Source of the DNA: Deltaproteobacteria bacterium
Lineage (GTDB): Bacteria; Desulfobacterota; Desulfuromonadia; Geobacterales; Pseudopelobacteraceae
Assembly: GCA_021779135.1 (NCBI GenBank)
Contig: JAJYBH010000021.1
Span: 1-34,166 of the forward strand
Direction: 5' to 3'
Length of the DNA: 34,166 nt
Numbering within the stretch: the stretch's first letter is position 1; each line of letters opens with the position of its first letter. Positions 1 through 8,540 of this stretch are shown here, in pieces. The notes beneath the pieces are model-generated. The model was not told where the DNA came from. It saw only the letters and a program-made list of their open reading frames with translations, and did no database searches. The position numbers and the translations under genes are program-made.

Positions 1-258
1 ATGTGGTGGAATATGGTGATTTTCGGCAAGGTAACCGATTGATTTTCGGCATTCTGCATGGGTGCTTGGGATGCCGCATAATGATAAGCTTCCCGAAGAC
101 GGACGTGTAAAGTCGAGCAGCATCTTAACGATCGTCGTCTTTCCGGCACCATTGGGTCCTAGCAGAGCAAAATACTCACCTGTCTTGACAGAGAAGGAGA
201 CATCGTCAACAGCCGTAAGAGATTCGTATCGTTTGGTAACGTTTTTTAATTCAATCAT
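1..258 (-). CDS. ABC transporter ATP-binding protein, N-terminal part (cut by window edge)
   Basis: The first 86 residues of an ABC-type ATPase read from 258 leftwards and run off the window. They begin MIELKNVTKRYESLTAVDDV, the usual first strand and A-loop region of an exporter or gliding-type ATPase. A perfect Walker A motif, GPNGAGKTT, lies at about residues 35-43. A D-loop-proximal stretch reads MLLDFTRPSSGSLSLCG, with the Q-loop region still to come (GYLAEN, so possibly A/E instead of the usual Q at that point). The family hydrolyses ATP to drive a membrane partner that is not visible here. The ATG at 258 fits the family start. The substrate cannot be told from this fragment; ATPases of this form are often paired with ABC-2 type permeases. 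The family assignment is firm, the role is not. Confidence 0.88.
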   Translation of the reverse strand, partial: MIELKNVTKRYESLTAVDDVSFSVKTGEYFALLGPNGAGKTTIVKMLLDFTRPSSGSLSLCGIPSTHAECRKSIGYLAENHHIPPH

Positions 259-496
259 ATAATGGACTCTTATAAATATTGGGAGAAGTCTCCGTCAGCA
301 GGGGAGTTTGGAATAATTATCGGCATGCTCTTTGAATTGCAGGCTAATATTGAAATGTGACAACTGGTCCTGAATTGTCCCGAAAGTTGACATACTGCGC
401 ATTTTGTTTCGATAGAGGGAGTGGAAGGCCCCGCGGCCAAAGATGCTGCGAGGGACAGCAACGATTATTTTTGTAATGCAGAACATACCTTGTGCA
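259..496. other. Region without a recognisable gene
   Basis: Between the ABC ATPase start and the membrane-protein remnant there is no open frame with a convincing ribosome binding site or recognisable product on either strand. It probably contains the ATPase promoter and decayed sequence. Confidence 0.4.
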
Positions 497-748
497 TACG
501 CCTATCCAGCGGAAGATGAACACAAAAGCTGAGGCAAAAAGGCAATTATAACCAAAGCACTGCCAGCGTCCATGCTCCAGCCAACTGGAAAGCCAGCGTA
601 GCGCCAGCAAACCCGCCAGAAAACTGAATCCCATTCCTATCACACTGGGGAGAAAAAGACTAACCAGATGCGTTGCAGGCTGTTGTGTGTGAGTTTGTGA
701 CTTCAGGATCCGCAGGACTTCGCGGAGACTGACGCCAGCAAAAACCCG
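497..748 (-). pseudogene. Remnant resembling C-terminus of undecaprenyl-diphosphatase (UppP/BacA)
   Basis: An open stretch on the minus strand reads LREVLRILK, then two hydrophobic helices (SLFLPSVIGMGFSFLAGLLA and CLFASAFVFIFRWIGV) joined by RWLSSWLEHGRWQCFGY. The order of helix, short basic linker with F-G-Y, then final helix resembles the end of UppP, which recycles undecaprenyl pyrophosphate at the inner membrane. UppP is normally about 270 residues; only about 84 are recognisable. A stop lies just upstream in frame (749-751) and a non-homologous tail continues to a stop at 344. No ribosome binding site is seen. I read it as a decayed gene fragment. The homology is recalled by eye and is only moderately sure; it could be another small membrane protein. 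Confidence 0.4.
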
Positions 749-785
749 CTAAACTTCCTTTCCCAGAGCATTTCGAATTTAGGCC

Positions 786-821
786 AAAAAAATGGGGAAA
801 CCCTTGCGGATTGCCCCATTT
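786..821 (-). terminator. Rho-independent terminator of rplM-rpsI
   Basis: On the minus strand, about 30 bases after the rpsI stop, an 8-bp arm AAATGGGG pairs with CCCCATTT. They enclose a 16-base loop, and a run of T follows directly. The position fits the end of the ribosomal operon. Confidence 0.75.
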
Positions 822-849
822 CGTGAATTTGCTGCAGACCTGCGGTGGT

Positions 850-1242
850 TTAGCGCTTGGAGAACTGGAAGCGTGCGCGGGCTGCCTTGCGGCCATATTT
901 CTTACGCTCTTTCACGCGTGAGTCGCGGGTGATGAAGCCGGCCTTCTTGAGGTCGCCGCGCAATTCGGGATCGCTAGCCAAGAGAGCTTTGGTGATACCG
1001 TGGCGGATTGCTCCGGCCTGCCCAGAGTCGCCGCCGCCCTTGACGGTTACGAAGATATCAAACTTGCCGATGTTCTCGGTCAGTTCCAGTGATTGCTGTG
1101 CGACCATCTTCGATGTGTCACGCCCGAAGTATTCATCCAGGGTTTTGTTGTTGACGGTAATTGCGCCGGCGCCCGGTTTGAGCCACACCCTGGCTATTGA
1201 TGTCTTGCGCTTGCCTGTTCCGTAAAAACTTACAGCTGCCAT
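850..1242 (-). CDS. rpsI: 30S ribosomal protein S9
   Basis: Small-subunit ribosomal protein uS9, whose basic C-terminal tail reaches the P-site tRNA. The 130-residue length is standard. The protein opens with [16 protein letters not shown], carries the [13 protein letters not shown] motif in the middle, and ends in the highly conserved tail RARFQFSKR; the terminal K-R is the universal S9 ending. The ATG at 1242 is preceded by AGGAG at good spacing. It lies 21 bases after rplM in the usual rplM-rpsI operon and is followed by a hairpin terminator. Certain assignment. Confidence 0.98.
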   Translation of the reverse strand: MAAVSFYGTGKRKTSIARVWLKPGAGAITVNNKTLDEYFGRDTSKMVAQQSLELTENIGKFDIFVTVKGGGDSGQAGAIRHGITKALLASDPELRGDLKKAGFITRDSRVKERKKYGRKAARARFQFSKR

Positions 1243-1263
1243 ATCGTATCTCTCCTTGGAGAA

Positions 1264-1692
1264 TTAAAGTGTCAGATTCTTTGGTTGCTGAGCGTCGTGT
1301 GGGTGATTGGCACCCGCATATATTTTGAGCTTCTTGAGCATATGCCGCGAAAGCTTGTTTTTGGGAAGCATACCCTTGACAGCACGCTTGATAAGATCGG
1401 CGGGCTGTTTCTCGATAAGTTTGCCGGCAGTGATCTCCTTGAGGCCACCCGTAAAACCGGAGTGGTTGTAGTAGATCTTGTCGGCCAGCTTGTGGCCGGT
1501 CAGGGCAATCTTCTCGGCGTTTACCACGATGACGAAGTCACCGGTGTCAACGCTGGGAGTGTAGATGGGTTTATTCTTGCCGCGCAGAATGTTGGCCACC
1601 TGGGTGGCAAGCCTCCCAAGAACCGCATCCTGTGCATCGACCAGATACCAGTCCCGCTTCACATTTTCGAGTTTTGCAACTTCTGTTTTCAT
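1264..1692 (-). CDS. rplM: 50S ribosomal protein L13
   Basis: Large-subunit protein uL13, an early assembly protein that binds 23S rRNA. The start chosen is the ATG at 1692, giving 142 residues, the normal family length, beginning [20 protein letters not shown]. An earlier in-frame start (1707) would add five residues and lacks a better ribosome site; GAGGA lies just before 1692. Family signatures seen: [31 protein letters not shown], and the C-terminal [17 protein letters not shown]. First gene of the rplM-rpsI operon, read from the promoter near 1746-1774. Confidence 0.98.
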   Translation of the reverse strand: MKTEVAKLENVKRDWYLVDAQDAVLGRLATQVANILRGKNKPIYTPSVDTGDFVIVVNAEKIALTGHKLADKIYYNHSGFTGGLKEITAGKLIEKQPADLIKRAVKGMLPKNKLSRHMLKKLKIYAGANHPHDAQQPKNLTL

Positions 1693-1745
1693 AGCTTCCT
1701 CACACACTGCACACGACAGATCATGGTATTTTTTCGAAGAGGTGT

Positions 1746-1774
1746 AAATTACTTAAAATTATCCCGCATGTCAA
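1746..1774 (-). promoter_or_regulatory. Sigma70-type promoter of rplM-rpsI
   Basis: On the minus strand TTGACA (1774-1769, consensus -35) is separated by 17 bases from TAATTT (1751-1746, -10). This lies about 55 bases upstream of the rplM start, typical for a strong ribosomal-protein promoter with a short leader. Confidence 0.65.
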
Positions 1775-1813
1775 GGAGAAAAATATTTCCCCCTCGCTAC
1801 AGAGTGAACGAGG

Positions 1814-1842
1814 TTGTCTTGCAGGTCGATTCATGCTACAAA
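1814..1842 (+). promoter_or_regulatory. Possible promoter of the gatCAB operon
   Basis: TTGTCT (1814-1819), a 17-base spacer and TACAAA (1837-1842) lie about 50 bases before gatC in the divergent intergenic region. Each box matches consensus only partly. A short palindrome, CATGCTACAAAGCATG, overlaps the -10 and might be an operator or chance. Confidence 0.35.
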
Positions 1843-1891
1843 GCATGCTCCACTGTTACCTATTTAACGGATGTTAGCGGAGCTCGTCATT

Positions 1892-2179
1892 ATGAATATC
1901 AGTGTTGCGGTTGTGGAGCATGTCGCTCGACTGGCCCGGCTGGAGTTGAGCGAGGAGGAGAAAAACCTCTTTGCCGGCCAGATGGGAGCCATACTCGGCT
2001 ATGTCGAAAAGCTCAGGGAACTGGATACGGAGGGCGTCCTGCCGACCTCCCATGCCGTCCCGATGGAGAACGCCTTTCGTGAGGATGCCGAATGTCCGTC
2101 GATCGGTATAGAGAAAGCGCTGGCCAATGCCCCGGACCGAGTGGGCAGTTTTTACCGGGTGCCCAAAGTCATCGAATAA
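1892..2179 (+). CDS. gatC: Asp-tRNA(Asn)/Glu-tRNA(Gln) amidotransferase subunit C
   Basis: Small, non-catalytic subunit that wraps around GatA and tethers it to GatB in the amidotransferase, which makes Gln-tRNA(Gln) and/or Asn-tRNA(Asn) from misacylated precursors in the cytoplasm. The 95 residues carry the family core VEHVARLARLELSEEE near the start and the ending DRVGSFYRVPKVIE. The start at 1892 (MNISVAVVEHVARL) matches family N-termini and has GGAG nine bases upstream; a farther upstream ATG at 1871 would add seven unrelated residues. First gene of gatC-gatA-gatB, 29 bases before gatA. Confidence 0.96.
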   Translation: MNISVAVVEHVARLARLELSEEEKNLFAGQMGAILGYVEKLRELDTEGVLPTSHAVPMENAFREDAECPSIGIEKALANAPDRVGSFYRVPKVIE

Positions 2180-2208
2180 ATCAGAACTGAATCGGAGACC
2201 CTGTCCGT

Positions 2209-3666
2209 ATGGATATATTGGATCAGAGCATACATGAACTGCACCAGAGGTTAAAGTCGAAAGAAATCTCTTCGGTCGAGACGGCCAGGGCCATGCTGGC
2301 CCGCATAGAGTCGGTGGAGCCGCAGATCGGCTCGTTTATCACGGTTACGCCCGAACAGGCCCTGGCCGACGCCGAGGCGGCCGACCGGCGGATCGCGGCC
2401 GGTCAGATGGACGTGCTGACCGGCATCCCGCTAGCCCTCAAGGACATCTTTCTGACGGAAGGGATCCGCACAACCTGCGGTTCGCGCATCCTGGACAATT
2501 TTGTGCCTCCCTACAGCGCCACATCCTGGGAAAAGCTCAAAGAGCGGGGCGTGGTACTGTTGGGCAAGCTCAATCAGGACGAGTTCGCCATGGGTTCCTC
2601 CAACGAATCCAGCGCCTACGGGACGGTCCGCAATCCCTGGGATACAGATCGTATCCCAGGAGGTTCCTCGGGCGGCTCAGCGGCCGCTGTTGCCGCCCGC
2701 CAGGCCACGGCCACCCTGGGCACCGATACCGGCGGCTCCATCCGCCAGCCAGCCTCGCACTGCGGCTGTGTCGGCCTGAAGCCGACCTATGGCCGCGTGT
2801 CGCGCTACGGTGTGATTGCCTATGCCTCGTCGCTTGACCAGGTCGGACCCTTGACCCGCGATGTGACTGACAGCGCCATCATGCTGGGGGCGCTGGCCGG
2901 TCACGACCCCAAAGACTCGACCAGCGTCAACACCCCGGTCCCGGATTATTCCGCCGCTCTGACCGGCACTATCAAAGGGCTTCGCATCGGTTTGCCCCGG
3001 GAGTATTTCATTGAGGGACTTGACCCGGATGTGCACAAGGCCATGGATGCCGCCATCGAGTCCTATCGACGACTGGGGGCCGAGTTCGTTGACATCTCCC
3101 TGCCGCATACCGATTACGCGGTGGCAACCTACTACCTGATCGCTACTGCCGAGGCCAGCTCCAACCTGGCCCGTTACGACGGCGTCCGTTTCGGCCACCG
3201 TGCAGAAGGTGCGGCAGGGCTGCTCGACATGTACACAAAAAGCCGCAGCGAGGGTTTCGGGGCCGAGGTCAAGCGCCGCATCATGCTTGGCACCTATGCG
3301 CTTTCCTCCGGCTACTATGATGCCTACTACGTCAAGGCCCAGAAGGTGCGAACTCTGATCATGCAGGATTTTATCTGCGCCTTCGAGGCGGTGGATGTGA
3401 TTCTCACTCCGGTGGCACCGACACCGGCCTTCAAGATCGGCGAAAAGGTCGCTGACCCTTTGCAGATGTACCTGTCCGACATCTTTACGATTCCGGTCAA
3501 CCTGGCCGGCACCTGCGCCATGTCGATCCCGGCCGGAATCTCGGCCTCCGGTCTGCCCATCGGTCTGCAACTGATCGGCAAGCCCTTTGGCGAAGAGACT
3601 ATTCTGCGGGCAGCCCACGCCTTCGAGCAGGCCACCGAGTGGCACACCCGAAAGGCGGTGATCTGA
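2209..3666 (+). CDS. gatA: Asp-tRNA(Asn)/Glu-tRNA(Gln) amidotransferase subunit A (glutaminase)
   Basis: Amidase-signature enzyme that releases ammonia from glutamine for transamidation on GatB. It has 485 residues, normal length. The Ser-cisSer-Lys catalytic triad is visible as K78 (PLALKDIF), S153 (GGSSGG) and S177 ([10 protein letters not shown]). The surrounding amidase signature, [18 protein letters not shown] and [14 protein letters not shown], is intact. The C-terminal part has [13 protein letters not shown] and [15 protein letters not shown], typical of GatA. The stop overlaps the gatB start by one base, so translation is probably coupled. High confidence. Confidence 0.98.
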   Translation: MDILDQSIHELHQRLKSKEISSVETARAMLARIESVEPQIGSFITVTPEQALADAEAADRRIAAGQMDVLTGIPLALKDIFLTEGIRTTCGSRILDNFVPPYSATSWEKLKERGVVLLGKLNQDEFAMGSSNESSAYGTVRNPWDTDRIPGGSSGGSAAAVAARQATATLGTDTGGSIRQPASHCGCVGLKPTYGRVSRYGVIAYASSLDQVGPLTRDVTDSAIMLGALAGHDPKDSTSVNTPVPDYSAALTGTIKGLRIGLPREYFIEGLDPDVHKAMDAAIESYRRLGAEFVDISLPHTDYAVATYYLIATAEASSNLARYDGVRFGHRAEGAAGLLDMYTKSRSEGFGAEVKRRIMLGTYALSSGYYDAYYVKAQKVRTLIMQDFICAFEAVDVILTPVAPTPAFKIGEKVADPLQMYLSDIFTIPVNLAGTCAMSIPAGISASGLPIGLQLIGKPFGEETILRAAHAFEQATEWHTRKAVI

Positions 3667-5108
3667 TGCGATTCCAACCGGTCATCGGTCTTGAGGTCCA
3701 TGTCCAGCTCAAGACGAGTACCAAGATCTTCTGCGGCTGCTCCACCTCCTTCGGCTCCCAGCCCAATTCCCAGACCTGTCCGGTTTGCCTGGGGCTGCCC
3801 GGAGCGCTGCCGGTGTTGAACAAGAAGGTGGTCGAGTTCGCCATCAAAGCCGGGCTCTCCACCAACTGTTCCATCACGCCCCGCAGCGTCTTTGCCCGAA
3901 AAAACTATTTTTACCCCGACCTGCCCAAGGGGTACCAGATCAGCCAGTTCGAGGATCCGATCTGTCAGCACGGCTGGCTTGACATTGACGTGAACGGCGA
4001 GACGAAGCGGATCGGCATCACCCGTATCCATATGGAGGAAGACGCCGGCAAGCTGGTGCATGGAGATGTTTCCGGACTGGAAGAAGGTTCGGGGGTTGAT
4101 TTGAACCGGGCCTGCACCCCGCTTCTGGAGGTTGTTTCCGAACCGGACCTGCGCTCTTCTGATGAAGCGGTGTCATACCTGAAACAGCTGCATCAGATCG
4201 TGACCTGGCTCGGCATCTGTGATGGCAACATGGAGGAAGGGAGTTTCCGCTGCGACGCCAATGTGTCGGTCATGCCGGTGGGGTCGGCTACGCTCGGGAC
4301 GCGGGCCGAGATCAAGAATGTCAACTCCTTCAAATTTGTCAAGCAGGCCATTGAGTACGAAATCCAGCGTCAGATCGAGTTGATAGAGGATGGTGGCACG
4401 GTGGTGCAGGAGACGCGCCTGTTCGATCCGAACTCCGGGAAGACCCGCTCCATGCGCGGCAAGGAAGAAGCCCACGATTATCGCTACTTCCCCGATCCCG
4501 ATCTGGTGCCGCTGGTGATCGACGAAGCCTGGGTGGAGCGAACGCGCCACGGGTTGCCGGAACTTCCGGAACAGAGGCGGCAGCGTTTCATGACGGACTT
4601 TGCCCTGTCCGACTACGATGCCGGCGTGCTGACCGCCAGCCGGGAACTGGCTGATTATTTCGAGTCGTGCGTGTCCCTCGATGTGAATGCCAAGTCGGTC
4701 TCCAACTGGGTGATGGGCGAAATCACCCGCAGTTTGAATGACTCCGGGACATCGATCGCGCAATGCCCGGTTACGCCGCCTCTGTTGGTGGGGTTGCTCA
4801 AGCTGATCGATGGGGGGACCATTTCCGGCAAGATCGCCAAAACGGTCTTTGACGAGATGTGGCGAAGCGGTAAGGACCCGGCAGTTATCGTAGAGGAGCA
4901 GGGTCTGGTTCAGGTTTCCGACAGCGGCGCCATCGAGGCGATCATTGACGAAATTCTGACCCGGGAGGCCGGACAGGTGGAGGAATACCGCTCAGGCAAA
5001 GACAAGCTGTTCGGTTTTTTTGTGGGGCAGGTCATGAAGGCCAGCAAGGGTAAAGCCAATCCGGCCGTGGTGAATGAACTGCTGCTGGGCAAACTCAAGG
5101 GCAGGTAG
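3666..5108 (+). CDS. gatB: Asp-tRNA(Asn)/Glu-tRNA(Gln) amidotransferase subunit B
   Basis: Subunit that binds the misacylated tRNA, activates the side-chain carboxylate with ATP and transfers ammonia from GatA. The ATG at 3666 overlaps the gatA stop and gives 480 residues starting [20 protein letters not shown], the canonical opening. The zinc-binding cysteines are visible as FCGCS near residue 23 and [10 protein letters not shown] near residue 40. Further family motifs are [37 protein letters not shown] and [13 protein letters not shown]. The C-terminal YqeY/tail domain ends [16 protein letters not shown]. Complete and intact. Confidence 0.98.
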   Translation: MRFQPVIGLEVHVQLKTSTKIFCGCSTSFGSQPNSQTCPVCLGLPGALPVLNKKVVEFAIKAGLSTNCSITPRSVFARKNYFYPDLPKGYQISQFEDPICQHGWLDIDVNGETKRIGITRIHMEEDAGKLVHGDVSGLEEGSGVDLNRACTPLLEVVSEPDLRSSDEAVSYLKQLHQIVTWLGICDGNMEEGSFRCDANVSVMPVGSATLGTRAEIKNVNSFKFVKQAIEYEIQRQIELIEDGGTVVQETRLFDPNSGKTRSMRGKEEAHDYRYFPDPDLVPLVIDEAWVERTRHGLPELPEQRRQRFMTDFALSDYDAGVLTASRELADYFESCVSLDVNAKSVSNWVMGEITRSLNDSGTSIAQCPVTPPLLVGLLKLIDGGTISGKIAKTVFDEMWRSGKDPAVIVEEQGLVQVSDSGAIEAIIDEILTREAGQVEEYRSGKDKLFGFFVGQVMKASKGKANPAVVNELLLGKLKGR

Positions 5109-5118
5109 TGGGGGCGGT

Positions 5119-5481
5119 ATGAGTGCAACTGTCATGATTGTCGATGATGCCGTATTTATGCGCAACATCCTGCGCGCCATCATCAAGGACAAGGGCTACA
5201 CCGTGGTGGCCGAGGCGGCCAGCGGCATCGAGGCCATGAAATTCCTCCCCGTCCATAATCCGGATATAATTATCCTGGACATCATCCTGCCGGATACAAA
5301 CGGTCTTGACCTGTTGGAGTCCATACTCAAAATCTGTCCCGGGACCAAGGTGATCGTCTGCTCGTCCATCAGTCAGGAGCCGATCATCAAGAAAGCTTTG
5401 GATCAAGGCGCCAGGGCTTTTATCCAGAAACCATTCACGCCGGAAAAGGTTCTCGATGCCTTGGAGTGCCTGGAGGCGTAA
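5119..5481 (+). CDS. cheY: CheY-like single-domain response regulator
   Basis: A 120-residue stand-alone receiver domain that would be phosphorylated by a partner kinase and signal by protein contact; there is no output domain. The acidic pocket is D9-D10 (IVDDA), the phospho-acceptor is D54 (IIILDIILPD), the switch Ser lies in VIVCSSIS and the conserved Lys in IQKPF. I chose the ATG at 5119 (MSATVMIVDDA) because the receiver fold starts there; it is preceded by a G-rich Shine-Dalgarno-like GGGGCGG. It sits 10 bases after gatB and 3 bases before a cheA, so the pair probably works together. Confidence 0.93.
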   Translation: MSATVMIVDDAVFMRNILRAIIKDKGYTVVAEAASGIEAMKFLPVHNPDIIILDIILPDTNGLDLLESILKICPGTKVIVCSSISQEPIIKKALDQGARAFIQKPFTPEKVLDALECLEA

Positions 5482-5484
5482 GCA

Positions 5485-7113
5485 ATGGACATGTCCCAGT
5501 ACCGGGATCTGTTTGTCTCCGAGTCCCGAAATCACCTTGCCACCTTCAACGAACTGATCGTTCAACTCGAAGACAATGTCTCCGACCGGACGATCGTAGA
5601 TGAGATGTTTCGCCATGCCCACTCCCTCAAGGGGATGGCCGCAAGCATGCACTACGACGCTGTCGCGACCCTGGCCCACCGCATGGAGGACCTGCTCGGC
5701 AGGGTGCGCGGCAATGAATTTGAATTTTGCCCGGCCCTGGCCGATATCCTCCTGGAAGGGAGTGATCTCCTCTCCGGCATGGTTTCTGCCATTGAAAACG
5801 GAGAAGGCAGACAGCCGGATGCAGCCGGGCTGATCGAACGCCTGGTTTCGTTCACGCCCGGCTCCTCGAAAGGCGCGCGGACGCCGGAGCCCCCGCCAGT
5901 TGGTGCGGGTTCCGAGGCTACGGCGGGTGATGCATCGAGAGCAAGTCACCAGTTTCGCAATTCGGACTCTTTCAAGAGTGTTCGCGTCAAGACCGAGACA
6001 CTGGATCAGTTGGTGAATATCACCGGGGAACTGATCACTACCCGCCATCGCCTTATGGACCGCGTCCGCGGTTATGCCGCTCCGGCGCTGGACGAGCCTC
6101 TGCAGCAGCTTTCTGCCCTGCTGCGTGAACTGCGTGACGAGGTGTTCAAGGCCCGCATGCTCCCCTTTGCCGTTGTTGCAGAACGTTTTCCCCGCCTGGT
6201 GCGCGATCTGGCCCGCGCACAGGGCAAGAACGTCTCCCTGAGGATCGAGGGCAAGGAGATCGAGCTCGACCGGGGGATCCTGGAGGAAATTACCGAACCC
6301 CTGGTGCATATCCTGCGTAATGCCGTGGACCACGGTCTGGAAGACCCTGAGGCCCGGGCTGCTGCCGGGAAACCCACCGGTGGTGTTGTCACGGTTACCG
6401 TTGCCAGGGACAAGGATCATGTAATTATCACGGTTGCCGATGACGGCTGCGGCATGGACCCCGCACGACTCGCTCGGAAAGCGGTTGAGAAAGGGATTAT
6501 CACGGCGTCGCAGGCGCATGACATCTCCCGCCAGGCGGCCCTGATGCTGGTCTGCGCCCCGGGGTTTTCGACGGCCGCGGAGGTCAGCGATATATCCGGG
6601 CGGGGTGTCGGCATGGATGTCGTCAGAACCGCCGTCCATGTCTTGGGCGGAACCCTGGCGATCGAATCGCGGGCAGGTCAGGGGAGCCGCTTTATACTGC
6701 GGCTGCCGATTACGGTCTCCATCATCCATGCCCTGCTGGTGGAGTGCGGTAATCTGACCCTGGCTTTTCCGGTCAATACCGTATCCCGCACCATCGAACT
6801 CAGGCGTAGCGACATCTTTGAGGAGGCCGGGCGCAAGGTTTTTACCCTGGAGGGGCGCAACATTCCTCTCAAAAGCCTCAACCGCCTTCTCGATCAGCCG
6901 TTGCCTCGGGGGGCGGCCTCAATCGTCCCGGCGGTCGTGAGCGAGGCCGGTGGCGACATGGCCGGCCTGGCAACCGACAGATTTCTGGGCCAGGAAGAGA
7001 TTTTTGTAAAGCCGCTCGGCATTCCGCTGAGCCGCATGAAGAACCTCACCGGTGGGGCTATCACCGGCAGCGGGAGTATCGTGTTCGTGGTGGATGCCAG
7101 CACCCTTATCTGA
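5485..7113 (+). CDS. cheA: Chemotaxis-type histidine kinase CheA (short form)
   Basis: Cytoplasmic histidine kinase of 542 residues, shorter than typical CheA (about 650). Domains in order: HPt (1-110) with phospho-His H46 in HAHSLKGMA; a short linker of about 45 residues rich in Pro, Gly and Ala, with no room for a P2 CheY-binding domain; dimerisation helices from about 170 (VKTETLDQLVNITGELITTR); HATPase domain with the N-box HILRNAVDHGLED, the G1 box DDGCGMD and the G2 box DISGRGVGMDVV; and a C-terminal CheW-like domain. The start has GGAGG upstream. There are no che neighbours other than the CheY before it (no CheW, MCP or CheR/B), so it may serve a receptor array encoded elsewhere or a non-motility pathway. 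Confidence 0.95.
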   Translation: MDMSQYRDLFVSESRNHLATFNELIVQLEDNVSDRTIVDEMFRHAHSLKGMAASMHYDAVATLAHRMEDLLGRVRGNEFEFCPALADILLEGSDLLSGMVSAIENGEGRQPDAAGLIERLVSFTPGSSKGARTPEPPPVGAGSEATAGDASRASHQFRNSDSFKSVRVKTETLDQLVNITGELITTRHRLMDRVRGYAAPALDEPLQQLSALLRELRDEVFKARMLPFAVVAERFPRLVRDLARAQGKNVSLRIEGKEIELDRGILEEITEPLVHILRNAVDHGLEDPEARAAAGKPTGGVVTVTVARDKDHVIITVADDGCGMDPARLARKAVEKGIITASQAHDISRQAALMLVCAPGFSTAAEVSDISGRGVGMDVVRTAVHVLGGTLAIESRAGQGSRFILRLPITVSIIHALLVECGNLTLAFPVNTVSRTIELRRSDIFEEAGRKVFTLEGRNIPLKSLNRLLDQPLPRGAASIVPAVVSEAGGDMAGLATDRFLGQEEIFVKPLGIPLSRMKNLTGGAITGSGSIVFVVDASTLI

Positions 7114-7220
7114 CGATCCGAAACGGCGGCGGTACACCACGGTCAAAAGCGGTTGCGCTACCTGTGTGCATGTGGCACATTGACCGGCGGGAAAATTGTC
7201 TGCAGCAAAAGGTGTCTAAC
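7114..7220. other. Short spacer cheA-lolA
   Basis: There is no hairpin terminator and only a weak promoter-like TTGACC near 7179. The region separates the signalling pair from the lolA-like gene. Confidence 0.3.
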
Positions 7221-7940
7221 ATGAAAAAAATGATATGCGTTGTGATCTCTCTGTTGATTTTGGGGCTGCTTAGCGCGCCGGTATGGGCCGCGGAAAAGAA
7301 GGCTGCCTTGAAGGATGTGGTTTCGGCCCTGGAAAAGGGGTATGCGTCGTTGCAAGACGTTCAGGCCGATTTTGTACAAAAAACGGTCATTGCCGGCATT
7401 AACCGCGAACAGAGGGGTAGTGGCGTGCTGTTCCTGAAAAAACCGGCCTCGGCTACCGCCATGTTCCGTTTCGACTATACCAGGCCGAAACAGCAGATAA
7501 TCTCCAATGGCAAGCAGGTCTGGTTTTACCTGCCCGAGAACAGGCAGGTGATGGTCAGCAGCGTAACTGACATGTTCAAGGGGGGCAATTCCATAGCCCT
7601 GAATTACCTGACGGGGCTCGGACATGTTTCCCGGGATTTCACAGCCAGCTTTGCGCGAAATCCTCGGGATAAAGCCGGCAATTATCAGCTTGAACTGCTG
7701 CCCAAGGCCCCTTCCGCCGTGCTGGCGAAGCTTCAGTTGACCATCTCGGCCGCGGCCGTGGAGAATTTTTTACGGGATGGCAACGTGCGGGATATCTTCC
7801 CGGTGGTGGCCTCTGTTATCCACGATGCCGGAGGCAATCAGACCCGGATCGAATACAGCCGCGTCAGAGTCAACAAGGGGCTGTCTGACAGCACATTCAG
7901 CTTCAAGATCCCGCAGGGGATCGAGGTCGTTAAACCATAA
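7221..7940 (+). CDS. lolA: Outer-membrane lipoprotein carrier LolA-like protein
   Basis: Periplasmic chaperone that takes lipoproteins released by the LolCDE ABC transporter to the outer membrane. It has 239 residues. The N-terminus is a clear signal peptide (MKKMICVVISLLILGLLSAP, then VWA, with cleavage likely after VWAA/before EKK). The mature part has the LolA features: a lead helix with YASLQDVQADFVQKT, the strand GSGVLFLKKP, then MFRFDYTRPKQQIISNGKQVWFY and the PENRQVMVSSV turn, and a late strand NQTRIEYSRVRVNKGL. The ATG at 7221 was preferred over upstream starts because it begins the signal peptide and has AAAGG in front. A firm family assignment. Confidence 0.92.
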   Translation: MKKMICVVISLLILGLLSAPVWAAEKKAALKDVVSALEKGYASLQDVQADFVQKTVIAGINREQRGSGVLFLKKPASATAMFRFDYTRPKQQIISNGKQVWFYLPENRQVMVSSVTDMFKGGNSIALNYLTGLGHVSRDFTASFARNPRDKAGNYQLELLPKAPSAVLAKLQLTISAAAVENFLRDGNVRDIFPVVASVIHDAGGNQTRIEYSRVRVNKGLSDSTFSFKIPQGIEVVKP

Positions 7941-7955
7941 CAGAATAACAGGTAG

Positions 7956-8016
7956 AGGTTAAGGTAGAGACTGAGAGGTGCAAGTGTCTCGCCTTCCTCA
8001 ACCTCTACCTTAACCT
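7956..8016. repeat. Long perfect inverted repeat between lolA and yajQ
   Basis: A 14-bp arm, AGGTTAAGGTAGAG (7956-7969), is repeated as its reverse complement at 8003-8016. Further partial pairing inside (TGAG 7972-7975 with CTCA 7997-8000) gives a long imperfect hairpin. There is no T-run after either arm, so it is not a standard terminator. The left arm also contains a tandem AGGTAGAG/AGGTTAAGG pattern. It ends about 24 bases before the yajQ start and so would sit in the leader of that mRNA. Confidence 0.7.
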
Positions 8017-8039
8017 GAATTATTTCTGGAGGTTAACAC

Positions 8040-8525
8040 ATGCCGTCATTCGACATTGTTTCAAAGGTTGATATGCAGGAGGTCGATAACGCCGTCAATC
8101 AGGCGGTCAAGGAGATCGGCCAGCGCTACGACTTCAAGGGCTCCAAGAGCCAGATCCTCCCGGAAAAGGATTCGGTCAAGGTGCTGGCGGACGATGACTA
8201 CAAGCTGAAGGCGGTTATCGACGTGCTGCAGTCCAAATTCCACAAACGCAACATCTCCATCAAGGCACTGCAGTACGGCAAGGTCGAGCCGGCTTCGGGC
8301 GGCCTGGTGCGCCAGATCATCACGGTCCAGCAGGGCATATCCAAGGAAAAAGGCAAAGAAATCATTGCCGTCATCAAGGAGGCCAAGCTCAAGGTGCAGG
8401 CCCAGATACAGGATGATCAGGTACGGGTGACCGGCAAGAACCGCGACGATCTGCAGGAGGCGATCCAACTTCTCAAAGGCAAGGATCTGGATGTCGAGAT
8501 GCAGTTTACGAATTTCAGGGATTAA
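8040..8525 (+). CDS. yajQ: YajQ family cyclic-di-GMP/nucleotide-binding protein
   Basis: Small cytoplasmic protein of the UPF0234/YajQ family. Some members bind cyclic-di-GMP or nucleotides; the role in this lineage is not established. The 161 residues are the normal length and begin [20 protein letters not shown]. The hallmark [11 protein letters not shown] follows near residue 34, and the pairs [16 protein letters not shown] and [20 protein letters not shown] are the core of the two RNP-like folds. The protein ends [12 protein letters not shown] strong GGAGG lies 8 bases before the ATG. It is followed closely by rimO and is probably cotranscribed. Confidence 0.96.
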   Translation: MPSFDIVSKVDMQEVDNAVNQAVKEIGQRYDFKGSKSQILPEKDSVKVLADDDYKLKAVIDVLQSKFHKRNISIKALQYGKVEPASGGLVRQIITVQQGISKEKGKEIIAVIKEAKLKVQAQIQDDQVRVTGKNRDDLQEAIQLLKGKDLDVEMQFTNFRD

Positions 8526-8540
8526 TGGAGTGAGGATACT

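Noticed and set aside
1285-2082. Plus-strand open frame over rplM and gatC start
   Set aside because: Overlaps two certain genes; the sequence is a frame artefact.
2677-3645. Minus-strand open frame of 322 codons over gatA
   Set aside because: Antisense to gatA with its catalytic residues; no ribosome site or known domain.
5095-6729. Very long open frame (544 codons) on the minus strand over cheY and cheA
   Set aside because: It is antisense to a clear CheY-CheA pair with intact motifs; the length is a by-product of the GC-rich coding sequence on the other strand. No recognisable domain.
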